Assembly (NCBI RefSeq): GCF_029952445.1
Contig: NZ_JAQPPK010000003.1
Coordinates: 163,926-227,925 of the forward strand
Length of the DNA stretch: 64,000 bases
Direction of reading: 5' to 3'
Origin: Paenarthrobacter nitroguajacolicus
GTDB lineage: Bacteria > Actinomycetota > Actinomycetes > Actinomycetales > Micrococcaceae
In this document: in pieces, positions 34,505-43,643 of the stretch
How the letters are laid out: every line of letters begins with the position of its first letter
Numbering within the stretch: the stretch's first letter is position 1
Translations under genes and position numbers: made by a program
The notes under the pieces: generated by a model
What the model was told of the DNA's origin: nothing
Databases searched by the model: none
What the model saw: only the letters and a program-made list of their open reading frames with translations

Positions 34505-34592
34505 TGTGCACCCCTAACGGAGTAGATGGCCCCGTGAGCCAGCCTACGCCGTGCTCCCTACAGGCAACAGGCCCGAAGGAGGGCCCCGGAAC

Positions 34593-35243
34593 CTAGTTCC
34601 GGATCACGGAGGCCAGCTCCACTGGCTTCTCCAGGCCGGCCCACTGACCCTTGAGAATCAGTTCATGGTGAAGTTCCGGGGCCGCGGCCGTGGTGGCCGA
34701 TGCGTCGGCTGCCACGTCCAGGACGCGGGTAACCTTCAACCGAAGCTCACCTGCATCGATGATGGTCACGCCGCTGCCCGATACCGGCGCCGAGGCACTC
34801 AGGGCGGGTACGCCGCCGTCGAGCGTTCCGCTGCCCTTCACCGTCACGGTGCTGGGGCGGGGCTGCGACTCGCCCTCAACATTCAATTCGGCCTGCTGCT
34901 GTCCGGTGAGGATGGCTGTTGCGAGGGCTTTGACGTAGATGGGGTCGGCGCAGGCGTCGTAAACCCAGCGCTTGCCGAGGACGGAGTGGTCCATGGTGCC
35001 GATCAGCCATTCCTCGGCTCCGCCCAACTCGTGGCCGCGGTAGCTGAGGGGAACCTGGTAGATCCTTTCGCCGGCTGTGACCACGTGTGTTTCAAGGCCG
35101 ACCTCGCCGGCGGGGTCGTCGAAGCGGTACGCGCCGACGAGTTCCGGGGTGCCGTCCTGGATGAACCACGGCTGCGTCGGCAGGTATTCAGCGATGAGTT
35201 CGAGCTTGGTGGGGGACAGGGTTGCTTTGTGAATGATCGCCAT
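34593..35243 (-). CDS. CG0192-like protein (maltokinase N-terminal cap-like)
   Basis: 216-residue protein beginning MAIIHKATLSPTKLELI and ending in ELASVIRN. This matches the actinobacterial CG0192/maltokinase N-cap-like family, small cytosolic proteins related to the cap domain of maltokinase (Pep2/Mak) but without the kinase domain. GGAGG precedes the ATG at 35243. No trehalose or glycogen genes are adjacent. The role is unknown; a link to maltose-1-phosphate or trehalose metabolism is only by family resemblance. Confidence 0.75.
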   Translation of the reverse strand: MAIIHKATLSPTKLELIAEYLPTQPWFIQDGTPELVGAYRFDDPAGEVGLETHVVTAGERIYQVPLSYRGHELGGAEEWLIGTMDHSVLGKRWVYDACADPIYVKALATAILTGQQQAELNVEGESQPRPSTVTVKGSGTLDGGVPALSASAPVSGSGVTIIDAGELRLKVTRVLDVAADASATTAAAPELHHELILKGQWAGLEKPVELASVIRN

Positions 35244-35349
35244 GTCCTCCAGCCTAGGCCAGCCCGTGTCCGGACTCTAAGGGCGTCCAATGCGCGGCCT
35301 TGCCCTTGCTCTGTTTACAATCAAAGGGACGTCGACCACTGAGGGAATC

Positions 35350-35697
35350 ATGAAGAAACTCACCACTGTCCTGATCGCTGCCGGGCTTATCGCCTCCGCT
35401 TCTGCCTGTTCCGCTCAGCAGCAGCTGACCACCAAGGAGACCTGCGACCGCGTTAACGTCGCCGCGGCAGGCGGCATCTCCCAAACCCCGAGCCGGACGC
35501 TTTCAACCCGCGCAGCAAACGCCGTCCGGCCCATCGAGTCAGTGGCCTCGGATGAAATGAAGCCCGTGGTCACCGCCATCCTTGAGTACTTGGACGAGCA
35601 AGCCAAGGAGACCCCGGATGAAGCCCGGATGGGTGAACTGACCACCGCCTTCCAGGAGGCCGGCTCCAGGTTCGGCCAGCTCTGCTCGGCAGGGTAA
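35350..35697 (+). CDS. Small putative lipoprotein
   Basis: 115 residues from ATG 35350 (GAGGG 4 nt upstream). Signal peptide MKKLTTVLIAAGLIASASAC has a lipobox-like SASAC, predicting lipidation at Cys 20. The mature part has two further Cys (TCDRVN near residue 32 and LCSAG at the C-terminus), likely forming a disulfide, and is mostly helical. I do not recognise the family. It is followed by a nested hairpin at 35714-35761. Confidence 0.7.
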   Translation: MKKLTTVLIAAGLIASASACSAQQQLTTKETCDRVNVAAAGGISQTPSRTLSTRAANAVRPIESVASDEMKPVVTAILEYLDEQAKETPDEARMGELTTAFQEAGSRFGQLCSAG

Positions 35698-35713
35698 TAG
35701 CCTGATTGCAATT

Positions 35714-35761
35714 CAACGCTCTCCCACTGAACTCTCCGGAGTTGCAGGTGGGGGAGCGTTG
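35714..35761. terminator. Nested hairpin after the lipoprotein gene
   Basis: Outer arms CAACGCTCTCCCAC (35714-35727) and GTGGGGGAGCGTTG (35748-35761) pair with a single U.G wobble. Inner arms AACTC and GAGTT pair within the loop. It probably terminates the lipoprotein transcript. Confidence 0.65.
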
Positions 35762-35814
35762 CTGTCTCCAGCGGACTCTCTCGCGGCCCTGGGTGGTTCA
35801 AGTAGGCTCTCCCA

Positions 35815-36615
35815 ATGACCCAAGTTGATGCAAAGAAACGCCTCCTCGCTGCCTATGACCAGCAACTTCGCACAGATGCGGAGACTACAGATGCCCTCAC
35901 GGTCACCAACAATGGACCATTGCGACTGGCGACCTACCTCGGCGGCCGGGGCTTCATCACCTACCGGGACTTGGGAGGGGCGGATAAGGAAGGCATCCGT
36001 CGTCTGGTGGCCGAAGCCGTCGACTACTACAAGGACCGCCCGGAAATCACCCGGGTTGAGTGGAAGACCCGCGGGCACGACGACGCCCCGGGCCTCCACG
36101 AAGCGCTCGTCGCCAATGGCTTCACCGCTGAGGCCCCCGAATCGATCATGATCGGCGAGGCCAAGCCACTGAGTGTGGACGTGCCGCTTCCCGACGGCGT
36201 GACGTTGCGTCGCGTCGTCGGGAAGCCGGACGTGCGGGCCATGACAGCGATGCAGGACGAAGTGTTCGGGGATCCCGTCTCGGACGAAATGGCTGACGGC
36301 CTGCTGCATCGGCTCTCACTGGAAGACGGCATGGAACTGTGGGTCGCAGAAGCTGACGGCCGGGTCATTAGTGCCGGGCGCCTGGAACCGGTGGCTGGAA
36401 CTGATTTTGCCGGTATCTGGGGAGGGGCAACCCGGCCGGAGTGGCGGGGCCGTGGAATCTACCGTGCGTTGACCGCGCGCCGGGCCCAAGCCGCGCTGGC
36501 GAACGGCAAGACCTTCATTCAAAGCGACTCAACCGAGTACTCCCGCCCGATTCTGGAACGCTCGGGATTGATTAAGGTCTCGACGACGACGCCGTACCGT
36601 TGGGGGCAAAGCTAA
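35815..36615 (+). CDS. GNAT-family N-acetyltransferase
   Basis: 266 residues. The C-terminal half (about 125-265) is a GNAT domain with the acetyl-CoA motif ATRPEWRGRGIYRALTARRAQAAL (pyrophosphate loop R-x-x-G-x-G). The N-terminal half (about 40-110) resembles a second, degenerate GNAT-like domain. The acceptor substrate is unknown. The ATG at 35815 has only a weak AGG upstream. It is a single gene between two hairpin elements. Confidence 0.8.
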   Translation: MTQVDAKKRLLAAYDQQLRTDAETTDALTVTNNGPLRLATYLGGRGFITYRDLGGADKEGIRRLVAEAVDYYKDRPEITRVEWKTRGHDDAPGLHEALVANGFTAEAPESIMIGEAKPLSVDVPLPDGVTLRRVVGKPDVRAMTAMQDEVFGDPVSDEMADGLLHRLSLEDGMELWVAEADGRVISAGRLEPVAGTDFAGIWGGATRPEWRGRGIYRALTARRAQAALANGKTFIQSDSTEYSRPILERSGLIKVSTTTPYRWGQS

Positions 36616-36622
36616 CCAAAGC

Positions 36623-36691
36623 AAGCAACGCGGGGTCACTTACGGCCCATGTTGGGCGCGATTATGGGCCATATCTGACCCCGCGTTGCTT
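36623..36691. repeat. 69-bp nested palindromic element
   Basis: The arms AAGCAACGCGGGGTCA (36623-36638) and TGACCCCGCGTTGCTT (36676-36691) are exact 16-bp complements. Inside them, GGCCCAT (36644-36650) and ATGGGCC (36664-36670) form a second stem. A short T-run follows on the plus strand. It starts 8 nt after the acetyltransferase gene, so it may serve as its terminator. Its size and nested symmetry also fit a repeated extragenic palindrome. Confidence 0.8.
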
Positions 36692-36714
36692 TTGTTGCCT
36701 GGGGAGGATGCTGT

Positions 36715-36738
36715 GTGTATAGATGTATACAAGTACAC
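36715..36738. promoter_or_regulatory. Probable GntR operator
   Basis: The 8-bp palindrome TGTATACA (36724-36731) sits inside a looser GTGTA...TACAC repeat (36715-36719, 36734-36738), 10 nt before the GntR start. FCD-type GntR proteins bind TNGTATACNA-like sites, so autoregulation is likely. Confidence 0.6.
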
Positions 36739-36747
36739 TACCTCCGA

Positions 36748-37425
36748 ATGGCGACTCCAATGGCAGACCCTCAACCCCGGAACACGGGAGCGCACCTGGT
36801 TTACAGCGAGCTCAAGCGGCGAATCCTCAGCCTGGAACTTAGACCAGGCGAGCGCATCTATGAGCCTGCGATGGCGGCCGAACTTCAGGTCAGCCGGACA
36901 CCCCTGCGGGAAGCGATCCGCAGGCTGATCTCGGAGAGCCTGCTGGAGCAACAGCCCACCGGCGGGGTGCTGGTTCCATTGCTCGACGAGAAGGCCATAT
37001 CGGAGCTGTACGATGTCCGCGCTGCCTTGGAGTCCTTGATGGCACGGGAAGCATGCGCCAACGCCACTGGGGAAGACCTCGAAGAGCTTCGGGGGATTGT
37101 TGCCCGGAATGCCGCGATGGTGGAGTTCGCCGACGAGGCCATGAAGTACGGCGTAGCCCTGCATGCCGCGATCGCCAGGATCGCCGGAAACTCCTGGGCC
37201 CAACGCTTTCATGAGCAGATCGCCAGCCAGGTGGAACGCTACCGATACTTCACCAACCAAGGCCCGGAACGTCGTGACGAGGCACTCGCAAATCATCGGC
37301 TGCTGGTTGAATCAATCGCGTCAAAGGACCCGGAGAGGGCAGCCAGGATAGCTTTTGATCACGTCATCGGCGCCCGTGATGAAACCTTGCGGGTCATCTC
37401 AGGCACCGGCCTCGTGATCGGATGA
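36748..37425 (+). CDS. GntR-family regulator (FadR/FCD type)
   Basis: 225-residue regulator. The N-terminal wHTH (about 15-85) includes AHLVYSELKRRILSLELRPGERI and the recognition helix VSRTPLREAIRRL. The C-terminal all-helical FCD effector domain (about 90-215) carries likely metal-binding D/H residues. Neither ATG 36748 nor 36760 has a ribosome-binding site, so a leaderless or near-leaderless message is possible. It overlaps the MFS gene (ATGA) and probably controls it. Its ligand is expected to be a small carboxylate, as in the family. Confidence 0.87.
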   Translation: MATPMADPQPRNTGAHLVYSELKRRILSLELRPGERIYEPAMAAELQVSRTPLREAIRRLISESLLEQQPTGGVLVPLLDEKAISELYDVRAALESLMAREACANATGEDLEELRGIVARNAAMVEFADEAMKYGVALHAAIARIAGNSWAQRFHEQIASQVERYRYFTNQGPERRDEALANHRLLVESIASKDPERAARIAFDHVIGARDETLRVISGTGLVIG

Positions 37426-38600
37426 TCGGCGAACTTGGGCGGCGCTCGTCCACGGCACTGCTGGTCCACTCGGCGTTGATCCAGGCCGTGACGTTCCTGG
37501 TCCGGCCTGCAGCCACGTACCAGGCCCTTGAGCTGGACGTTCCCGCGTTTGCCCTGGGTGTCCTCGCAGCCAGTTATGCTGTCTTCCCGTTGTTGCTCGC
37601 GCTGCCCATCGGCGGACTGGTGGACCGACTGGGTGAGCGCCGGCTTATGGCGATCGGCTCCGCCGTCGTTCTTGGTTGTTCCGCCTTCCTGCTGTTTTGG
37701 GGGACGTCGGTGGCTGCGCTGGTGGCGGGCACGGCACTTCTTGGCGCTGGACAGTTGGCGTGCGTGGTGGGGCAACAGGCGGTGGTGGCGAACAATGCTG
37801 CGTCTTCGCGCCTGGACTCGGCTTTCGGGTACCTGACGTTCGCGGCCTCGCTGGGGCAGGCACTTGGTCCGCTGGCCATCTCGTTGGTGGGCGGCGCCTC
37901 GGTGCGGCCGAACACGCAGGCCATCTTTATCCTGTCGGTTGGCATGAGCCTGGTCCTGTTCCTGACCACGTTCGTCGTTTCGCGCCGAGTCAGTGGCCGG
38001 GCTGGCAAAGCAAAGGCCAAGAACGCCTCCAAGGGTGGCGCGATCGCGTTGCTGAGGACTCCCGGCGTCGTCCGGGCGCTTGCAACGAGTGCCACTGTTT
38101 TGGCTGTGGTGGACCTGACGGTCGTTTACCTTCCGGCACTGGGTGCCGAGCGCGGCCTGACCGCTGCGACGGTGGGCCTGATGCTGACCGTTCGTGCGCT
38201 GTTCTCCATGGTTTCCCGGATCGGTCTTGGCGGCATGTCACGCAGGTTGGGGCGGATGAAGCTGCTGGTTTTGAGCCTCGCTATCTCCACTGTCGCTTTA
38301 GCAGTGGCGGCCATTCCGATGCCCGCGTGGCTGTTGTTCGTTGTCATGGCGTTCCTGGGGTTGGGGCTGGGAATCGGGCAGCCGCTCACCATGTCCTGGC
38401 TCTCGGCGCAGGCGCCGGCCGGTCAACGGGGCCGTGCGCTGGCCTTGAGGTTGGCAGGAAACCGGGTTGGCCAAGTGCTGCTGCCCAGTGCCATCGGCGT
38501 TGTGGCGGTGGGTCTGGGTGCGGCCGGTGTGTTCCTCGCCTCTGCAGTGGCCGTGGGCGGAACCATGCTTCTGCTGCGGGGTGTGCGCCTGGACGACTGA
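37422..38600 (+). CDS. MFS transporter
   Basis: 392-residue membrane protein with about twelve hydrophobic segments and the MFS loop motif GGLVDRLGERRLM between helices 2 and 3. A basic cytosolic loop (RRVSGRAGKAKAKNASK) separates the two halves. LGLGIGQPLTMSWLSAQAPAGQRGRALAL resembles drug or metabolite exporters of the MFS_1 family. Coupled to the GntR gene through an ATGA overlap, it likely moves that regulator's effector or a related toxic compound. Confidence 0.85.
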   Translation: MIGELGRRSSTALLVHSALIQAVTFLVRPAATYQALELDVPAFALGVLAASYAVFPLLLALPIGGLVDRLGERRLMAIGSAVVLGCSAFLLFWGTSVAALVAGTALLGAGQLACVVGQQAVVANNAASSRLDSAFGYLTFAASLGQALGPLAISLVGGASVRPNTQAIFILSVGMSLVLFLTTFVVSRRVSGRAGKAKAKNASKGGAIALLRTPGVVRALATSATVLAVVDLTVVYLPALGAERGLTAATVGLMLTVRALFSMVSRIGLGGMSRRLGRMKLLVLSLAISTVALAVAAIPMPAWLLFVVMAFLGLGLGIGQPLTMSWLSAQAPAGQRGRALALRLAGNRVGQVLLPSAIGVVAVGLGAAGVFLASAVAVGGTMLLLRGVRLDD

Positions 38601-38668
38601 CCCGGCCCGTCATTTTTCGCCCCCTCGATGCACTGCTGACTAAGCGGAGGAGTGAGGGGGCAATTCCA

Positions 38669-38965
38669 GTGGAGAAAAGCACTGTGTTCAAGATGCGGGA
38701 TCCGGAGGCCTTGCCGGTGCGGTACTACAAGGCGTGGGAGTATTTCATACCCGGCGACGAAGTCGAGGTGAAGCAGCCCGGCGCCGGCTCCAATTTCGGG
38801 GTCGTGGTGGATGTCATGCCCGACGGCAGCGGAATCTGGGTGTACATCAACGGCTTCGGGCAGCGTCTCTTCGGCGTCGATGAAGATGTGGACGTGACGG
38901 GCATCAACGTCGTCCAGCGCCCGGACATCACCGTGAACCGTGAAAGCGACAGGCGGCTGGGGTAG
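38669..38965 (+). CDS. Hypothetical protein
   Basis: 98 residues from GTG 38669, with GAGGGGG ending 8 nt before it. A small cytosolic beta-rich protein: RYYKAWEYFIPGDEVEV, then two strands GVVVDVMPDGSGIWVYING, ending RRLG. No family is recognised. It ends 4 nt from the convergent SNF2 helicase gene. The start is partly hidden inside a much longer unrelated frame overlapping the MFS gene. Confidence 0.62.
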   Translation: MEKSTVFKMRDPEALPVRYYKAWEYFIPGDEVEVKQPGAGSNFGVVVDVMPDGSGIWVYINGFGQRLFGVDEDVDVTGINVVQRPDITVNRESDRRLG

Positions 38966-38969
38966 TGCG

Positions 38970-41900
38970 CTACTCCGCGAACAGCGCTGCCAGGTCATCC
39001 GCCGTCAACGAGCCTCCGGCCAACGCGTCGCCCTCCATCACGTCCGCGAACAGCTGTGATTTCTTGGCCTTCAACGCCATGACCTTTTCTTCGATCGTGT
39101 CCTTCGCGACCAGCCGGTAAACCATGACGTTCCGCGCCTGCCCGATGCGGTGGGTGCGGTCCACAGCTTGGGCTTCGGATGCAGGGTTCCACCACGGATC
39201 CAGCAGGAACACGTAATCGGCTTCAGTCAGGTTCAGCCCGAAGCCACCGGCCTTGAGCGAAATCAGGAACACCGGTGCGGTGCCGTTCTTGAACTCGCTG
39301 ACCACGTCGCCGCGGTTCCGGGTGCTGCCATCGAGGTAGCAGTACTCCACGCCCTCGGCATCCAGGCGCTCGCGGACCTTGCCCAGGAACCCCGTGAACT
39401 GGCTGAAGATCAGGGTGCGGTGACCTTCCGAGATGATGTCTTCAAGCTGTTCGAACAGCACGTCCAGCTTGGACGAGCGCACACCGGACAGCGAAGAGTC
39501 CACCAGCGACGCATCCAAACTCAGCTGCCGCAGCAACGTCAAAGACTGGAAGATCGTGAAGCGGTTTTTGTTGACGTCATCGATCAGTCCGAGGATTTTC
39601 TGACGTTCGCGCTGCAAATGCGTTTGGTAGACCTTCTGGTGCCGGGGGTTCAGCACCACTTCCAGCACTTGCTCCTGCTTGGGTGGCAGATCCTTGATGA
39701 CCTGCTCTTTGGTGCGGCGCATCATCAGCGGGCGGACACGACGCCGGAGCTTGCCCAGCTGCGCCGAGTCACCGTTCTTTTCCACCGGCTTTTGGTAGTT
39801 CTCGGCGAACCTCTTGGGGCTCGGGAAGAGACCAGGGGCCACGATGGAGGTCAGTGCCCAGAACTCCATGAGGTTGTTCTCCAGCGGCGTGCCAGTGATG
39901 GCCAGCTTGAAACGGGCCGGCAATTTCCGTGCGCACTGGTAAGCCTTGGATTGGTGGTTCTTCACGAACTGGGCTTCGTCCAGCATCAGGCCGGCCCACT
40001 GGAACGACGCATAGGCGTCATAGTCAATGCGGAACAGCGCATAGGACGTAATAATGACGTCGGCACCCGCCAACGCTTCGACAGGGGACAGGCCACTCTT
40101 GGCGAAGGTTTCACCTACCGTCCGGACCACGAGTCCGGGGGCGAACCGTTCCGCTTCCAGCGCCCAGTTGCTGACCACGCTGGTGGGGGCAACCACGAGG
40201 AACGGGGCGCGCGGAGTCACCTCGGCAGAGGCGCCTTGCGCAGCAGCAGCAGTTTCCGCGGCCAAATCTTTCGCAGCGCAGATCAACGCGATGGCCTGCA
40301 CGGTCTTGCCCAGGCCCATGTCGTCAGCGAGCACCCCGCCCAGGCTGTGCTTGTACAGGAAGCTGAGCCAGTTGAAACCCTCCAGCTGGTACGGACGCAG
40401 CTCAGCATTAAGGCCGGCCGGCAGCGGAAGCCCGGTCACGCCGTCGTCGAGCAGTCCACCCACCGCCTCGCGCCACGCAGCGGCCTGCTCATCCACAATT
40501 CCGAGCTGCGCGAGCTCGTCCCAGAGCCCGGCCTGGAAACGGCTGATCTGCAGGGTGCCGTCCTTGTTGTCCGGGTTGTCCTGCAGGGAGCGGGCTTCAT
40601 CGATCAGGGCGCGCAACTGGTGGAGTTCAGGCAGGTCGAGCGAGAAGTACGCGCCGCTGGGCAGCAGCATGCGGCTCATCCCGGCTGCGAGCGCCGAGAA
40701 CACGGCCGCGAACGAGACGGGTTCGCCTTCGAGTGTGATGACGATGCCGAGGTCGAACCAGTCGCCGCTGGCGGTTTCCTTGGTGGAAATGGACACGACG
40801 GGCGCTTCAGCGGCCTCGCGGTAATCGGCGATGTCACCGGACGTTTCAACCACGACGTCGGGCAGTTCCTTGAGCGCGGGCAGCACCTCTTCGGTGAAGG
40901 CGAGGGTGTCCAGGCCGCCCAGTTCGGCTGTGGCTGCCAGACGCGGCGCACCCCATCCGCCGGTTGCCGACTCCGCGAGCGCGGGAACCACGTCCCATGG
41001 CCGGCCGAGTGATTCAAGGATGCGGGCTTCTTCGGGGTCGTCGCGGTAGCCGCGGTCGTCCGGGTGCCGCCAGAGGGGCTGGGCCGTGACAAGCGTGCCC
41101 GAGGTGTAGTGCCACTCCCAGTGCAGTCGGACCTTGTGGTCGTTGCCGTAATTCGCGAGCAAGGACAGGCTGGGAACAGCCAGCGTGGGCAACTCGACGG
41201 ACTCATCCGCCGCCTGCACCGGCGTGGATTGGCGCAGCTTGGGGTAGAAGGAGGTGAGGAACCGGCTTTCGTCCTCCGCCGGGATCTGGAGCGTCTGCCC
41301 CTCGGTAACGAATTCCAGCAGCTCGTCGGTGATGGCGCCCTCGATCGGGGCAAGGGTGATCAGGTTCTTCTGCTGCGGCACCCCCGGAAGCGTGTCCCCG
41401 GAGTGGGTGAAGAAGATGCCATTGGCCGGCTTTCCCAGGAAGCCAACGGTTCCAGGGTCCACGGCTTCCCCGCCGACCGTGACCGACGGCGCGAGCTGGA
41501 GGCCGCCGTCGTGCGTTGTGCTTTCGGTTCCGTTCGCGTCCAGGCGCGCCAGACTAAGTCCGACGACGGCGGGTTGCGTCTCGACGCGCACAGGCTCGCT
41601 TCCAGCGGAGTGGATGAGCGGGATGCCGGCTTTGGTGGCGTCGGCCAGGAGGGTCCACAGGTTCTTGGCTGCGAAGTCGTTCAGGCTCAGCCACATGGCG
41701 CCCGAGGGTTGCTGCCGGCCGTTGCTGGATCCGTGCGCGGCCAGGAAAGTCTGAAGCCACTCGACCTGGACTTCGTTGAATTCGCGCCGGAAGCTGACAT
41801 AGCTCAGGTTGTTCCAGGACACGTCTCCGCGGATCCACTTGCCCTTGGCGCCCATCATGACCGGACGTGCCTTGAGTTGGCGGACGCTGCGCATGGGGTC

Positions 41901-42410
41901 TCGCCGGCCTGTGTAGGAGAAGTGGGCGGCGGGTTCTTCCACTTCGAATTGGAGGGCGAGTTGGATCCCCGCGGCGCTGGGCGCAGTTCCGGGCTTGGTG
42001 ATCAGCCTGTTGAGGGCTTGTTCCCAGGCAGGGCGCGCCGAGCCGTTGGCCGAGGGCCTGGCGGTCTGGATGCCGGGCGCCTGGGACAGGAGCTGCGCGC
42101 GGATGGTGGGGTGGTCCTCCGCAGTGAAGAGCAGGGCCGCTACGTGCTTGCAGTCCTTGCGCACAGGGCAACTGCAGATACCCACGGTGCAGCTCCAGCC
42201 GGCGGGCTTACGGACCAGTTTTGCCGACGTCGAATATGGTTGCGGACCGTTGCCCCGGACCTTGCCGAGGAGCAGGCCGGTAGCCGAATCGAAGGAAATG
42301 CCGCTCACCCTGCTGCCCATGGCATAGGCCAGTCCGGCCGCCAGGGAGCGGTCGTTGATGGCTGGAGTCTGAATGGCCAGTTCCCAGGATTCGTCTGTGT
42401 GGGACGGCAT
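38970..42410 (-). CDS. SWIM zinc-finger SNF2-family helicase (HepA-like)
   Basis: 1146-residue DNA/RNA-translocating ATPase. The SWIM zinc finger is C79-S-C81-x5-C87-x-H89. A long middle region follows (about 150-650, SNF2-associated). The ATPase core is C-terminal: Walker A ADDMGLGKT, Walker B-like LMLDEAQ, TGTPLENNLMEFW, and helicase domain DPWWNPASEAQAVDRTHRIGQ. It resembles the actinobacterial DEAD/DEAH helicases with SWIM fingers, implicated in DNA repair or remodelling of stalled RNA polymerase, though no role is established here. Full length with intact motifs, single-gene unit. Confidence 0.92.
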   Translation of the reverse strand: MPSHTDESWELAIQTPAINDRSLAAGLAYAMGSRVSGISFDSATGLLLGKVRGNGPQPYSTSAKLVRKPAGWSCTVGICSCPVRKDCKHVAALLFTAEDHPTIRAQLLSQAPGIQTARPSANGSARPAWEQALNRLITKPGTAPSAAGIQLALQFEVEEPAAHFSYTGRRDPMRSVRQLKARPVMMGAKGKWIRGDVSWNNLSYVSFRREFNEVQVEWLQTFLAAHGSSNGRQQPSGAMWLSLNDFAAKNLWTLLADATKAGIPLIHSAGSEPVRVETQPAVVGLSLARLDANGTESTTHDGGLQLAPSVTVGGEAVDPGTVGFLGKPANGIFFTHSGDTLPGVPQQKNLITLAPIEGAITDELLEFVTEGQTLQIPAEDESRFLTSFYPKLRQSTPVQAADESVELPTLAVPSLSLLANYGNDHKVRLHWEWHYTSGTLVTAQPLWRHPDDRGYRDDPEEARILESLGRPWDVVPALAESATGGWGAPRLAATAELGGLDTLAFTEEVLPALKELPDVVVETSGDIADYREAAEAPVVSISTKETASGDWFDLGIVITLEGEPVSFAAVFSALAAGMSRMLLPSGAYFSLDLPELHQLRALIDEARSLQDNPDNKDGTLQISRFQAGLWDELAQLGIVDEQAAAWREAVGGLLDDGVTGLPLPAGLNAELRPYQLEGFNWLSFLYKHSLGGVLADDMGLGKTVQAIALICAAKDLAAETAAAAQGASAEVTPRAPFLVVAPTSVVSNWALEAERFAPGLVVRTVGETFAKSGLSPVEALAGADVIITSYALFRIDYDAYASFQWAGLMLDEAQFVKNHQSKAYQCARKLPARFKLAITGTPLENNLMEFWALTSIVAPGLFPSPKRFAENYQKPVEKNGDSAQLGKLRRRVRPLMMRRTKEQVIKDLPPKQEQVLEVVLNPRHQKVYQTHLQRERQKILGLIDDVNKNRFTIFQSLTLLRQLSLDASLVDSSLSGVRSSKLDVLFEQLEDIISEGHRTLIFSQFTGFLGKVRERLDAEGVEYCYLDGSTRNRGDVVSEFKNGTAPVFLISLKAGGFGLNLTEADYVFLLDPWWNPASEAQAVDRTHRIGQARNVMVYRLVAKDTIEEKVMALKAKKSQLFADVMEGDALAGGSLTADDLAALFAE

Positions 42411-42575
42411 GCGTCGGGCTACTTTCGGCAGGAGGTTATCTGCTCAATCTTAGTCAGCAGAAAACAGCTCCCAAACTTCGCCCTCCGTTAACCTCAACCT
42501 CGATTGCGGCGCCGCTCCCACGCGTACGTTGAAGATGTCCGGAGCGCCATCAGCTTTCAGCAGTGAGGATTCCCC

Positions 42576-43424
42576 ATGACCATCAACGAGTACCCCGTGG
42601 TCCTGAACAAGACCAGCTTCGAAGCCGGAAACGCGGACGTAGTGGATTCCAACGTCACAGTTGTGAACCGGATGTACCAGGAGCTCCTGAACAGCGATGA
42701 GATCTCGTCCGCTGCACTCAACAGCTACTTTGTGGATTTCTACCTGACCCAGGCACTGTCCGGCGGTTTCGCCCAGTACGTTTTCACCGCCCCTGAGCGT
42801 GAAGAAGTCGATGCCTACGTCCGCGCGGGCCTTGAAGCAATGGGCGCCCAACTGCACCTTGACCTGTTCAACCGCACGGCTTGGGCATTTGACGCGCTGA
42901 CGGAGGACGAAGCCGAGGCCTACCTCGACGGCGAACTGGACGAGTCCGAGACGCCTCCCGCCACCGTTGTTGCCTTGGACGAGCTCGACGGCGAGTTCGA
43001 AGCCCTGCTGGAAGAGGAGGACATCATCGACCTCAACGCTGCCTACCTTCGCGACCAGTCCGAACTGCTTGTCCTCTCCGATGAAGAGATTGAGGCACAC
43101 ATCGCCGCACAGGTTGCCAGGATCCCGGATCTGGCCGAGCGCCAGGCCGAGGCCGAAGAGGAAGCCCTGGCCAACGCCCCCGAGTTCGAGGTCATCATCC
43201 GCGAGCTCTGCGATGTGGCCGGGTATGCCCTGGAGAAGATCACGATGGGCGATCCCAACTACGAGCACGACGGTGTGAAGACCCTTGCCTGGCACTTCTC
43301 CACGGACCACGGCGACTACCTCATGATCGAGGACGACGACGAGGCCTTCATGATCCACCCGGAGACGAAGGAAATCATCGCCGCCGTAGAGTTCGAAGAG
43401 TCCGAGGAATTCGCCGACGCGTAA
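42576..43424 (+). CDS. DUF4375-like acidic protein
   Basis: 282-residue strongly acidic protein (many Glu/Asp runs, predicted very low pI). The N-terminal part (VVNRMYQELLNSDEIS ... SGGFAQYVF, about 28-68) looks like the DMP19/DUF4375 fold. A Glu-rich coiled region is in the middle (about 95-210), and the last third is a small alpha/beta segment. GAGGA stands before ATG 42576. The function is unknown; DUF4375 proteins appear in immunity and toxin-related contexts in some bacteria, but nothing here demonstrates that. The 219 nt after it (43425-43643) hold no convincing gene. Confidence 0.72.
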   Translation: MTINEYPVVLNKTSFEAGNADVVDSNVTVVNRMYQELLNSDEISSAALNSYFVDFYLTQALSGGFAQYVFTAPEREEVDAYVRAGLEAMGAQLHLDLFNRTAWAFDALTEDEAEAYLDGELDESETPPATVVALDELDGEFEALLEEEDIIDLNAAYLRDQSELLVLSDEEIEAHIAAQVARIPDLAERQAEAEEEALANAPEFEVIIRELCDVAGYALEKITMGDPNYEHDGVKTLAWHFSTDHGDYLMIEDDDEAFMIHPETKEIIAAVEFEESEEFADA

Positions 43425-43643
43425 GCCCTTGGATGGGCCGGACGGCTGACATCCTACGCGTGCTGCGCCCCACCGTCCCCCTGGCCTCGCAAGCTCGGCC
43501 AAGGAACCCGGACGGCGTGGGCCCACTTCGTCGCTTTGACGCACGCTTCCGGATGCCTGCCGTTCGGCCCGATGTCCCGGATACCTCGGCGACACTCTCG
43601 GAGCTCTGGGAGGTGGGAATGGACTCGTGAGTAGACTCGACCA

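Noticed and set aside
39150..42491. Two long plus-strand frames opposite the SNF2 helicase
   Set aside because: Both lie inside the helicase gene, whose ATPase and SWIM motifs are intact; their own products lack motifs.
43433..43630. 65-codon frame between the DUF4375 and ABC genes
   Set aside because: Arg/Pro-rich text, no ribosome-binding site and no coupling to the exporter genes.
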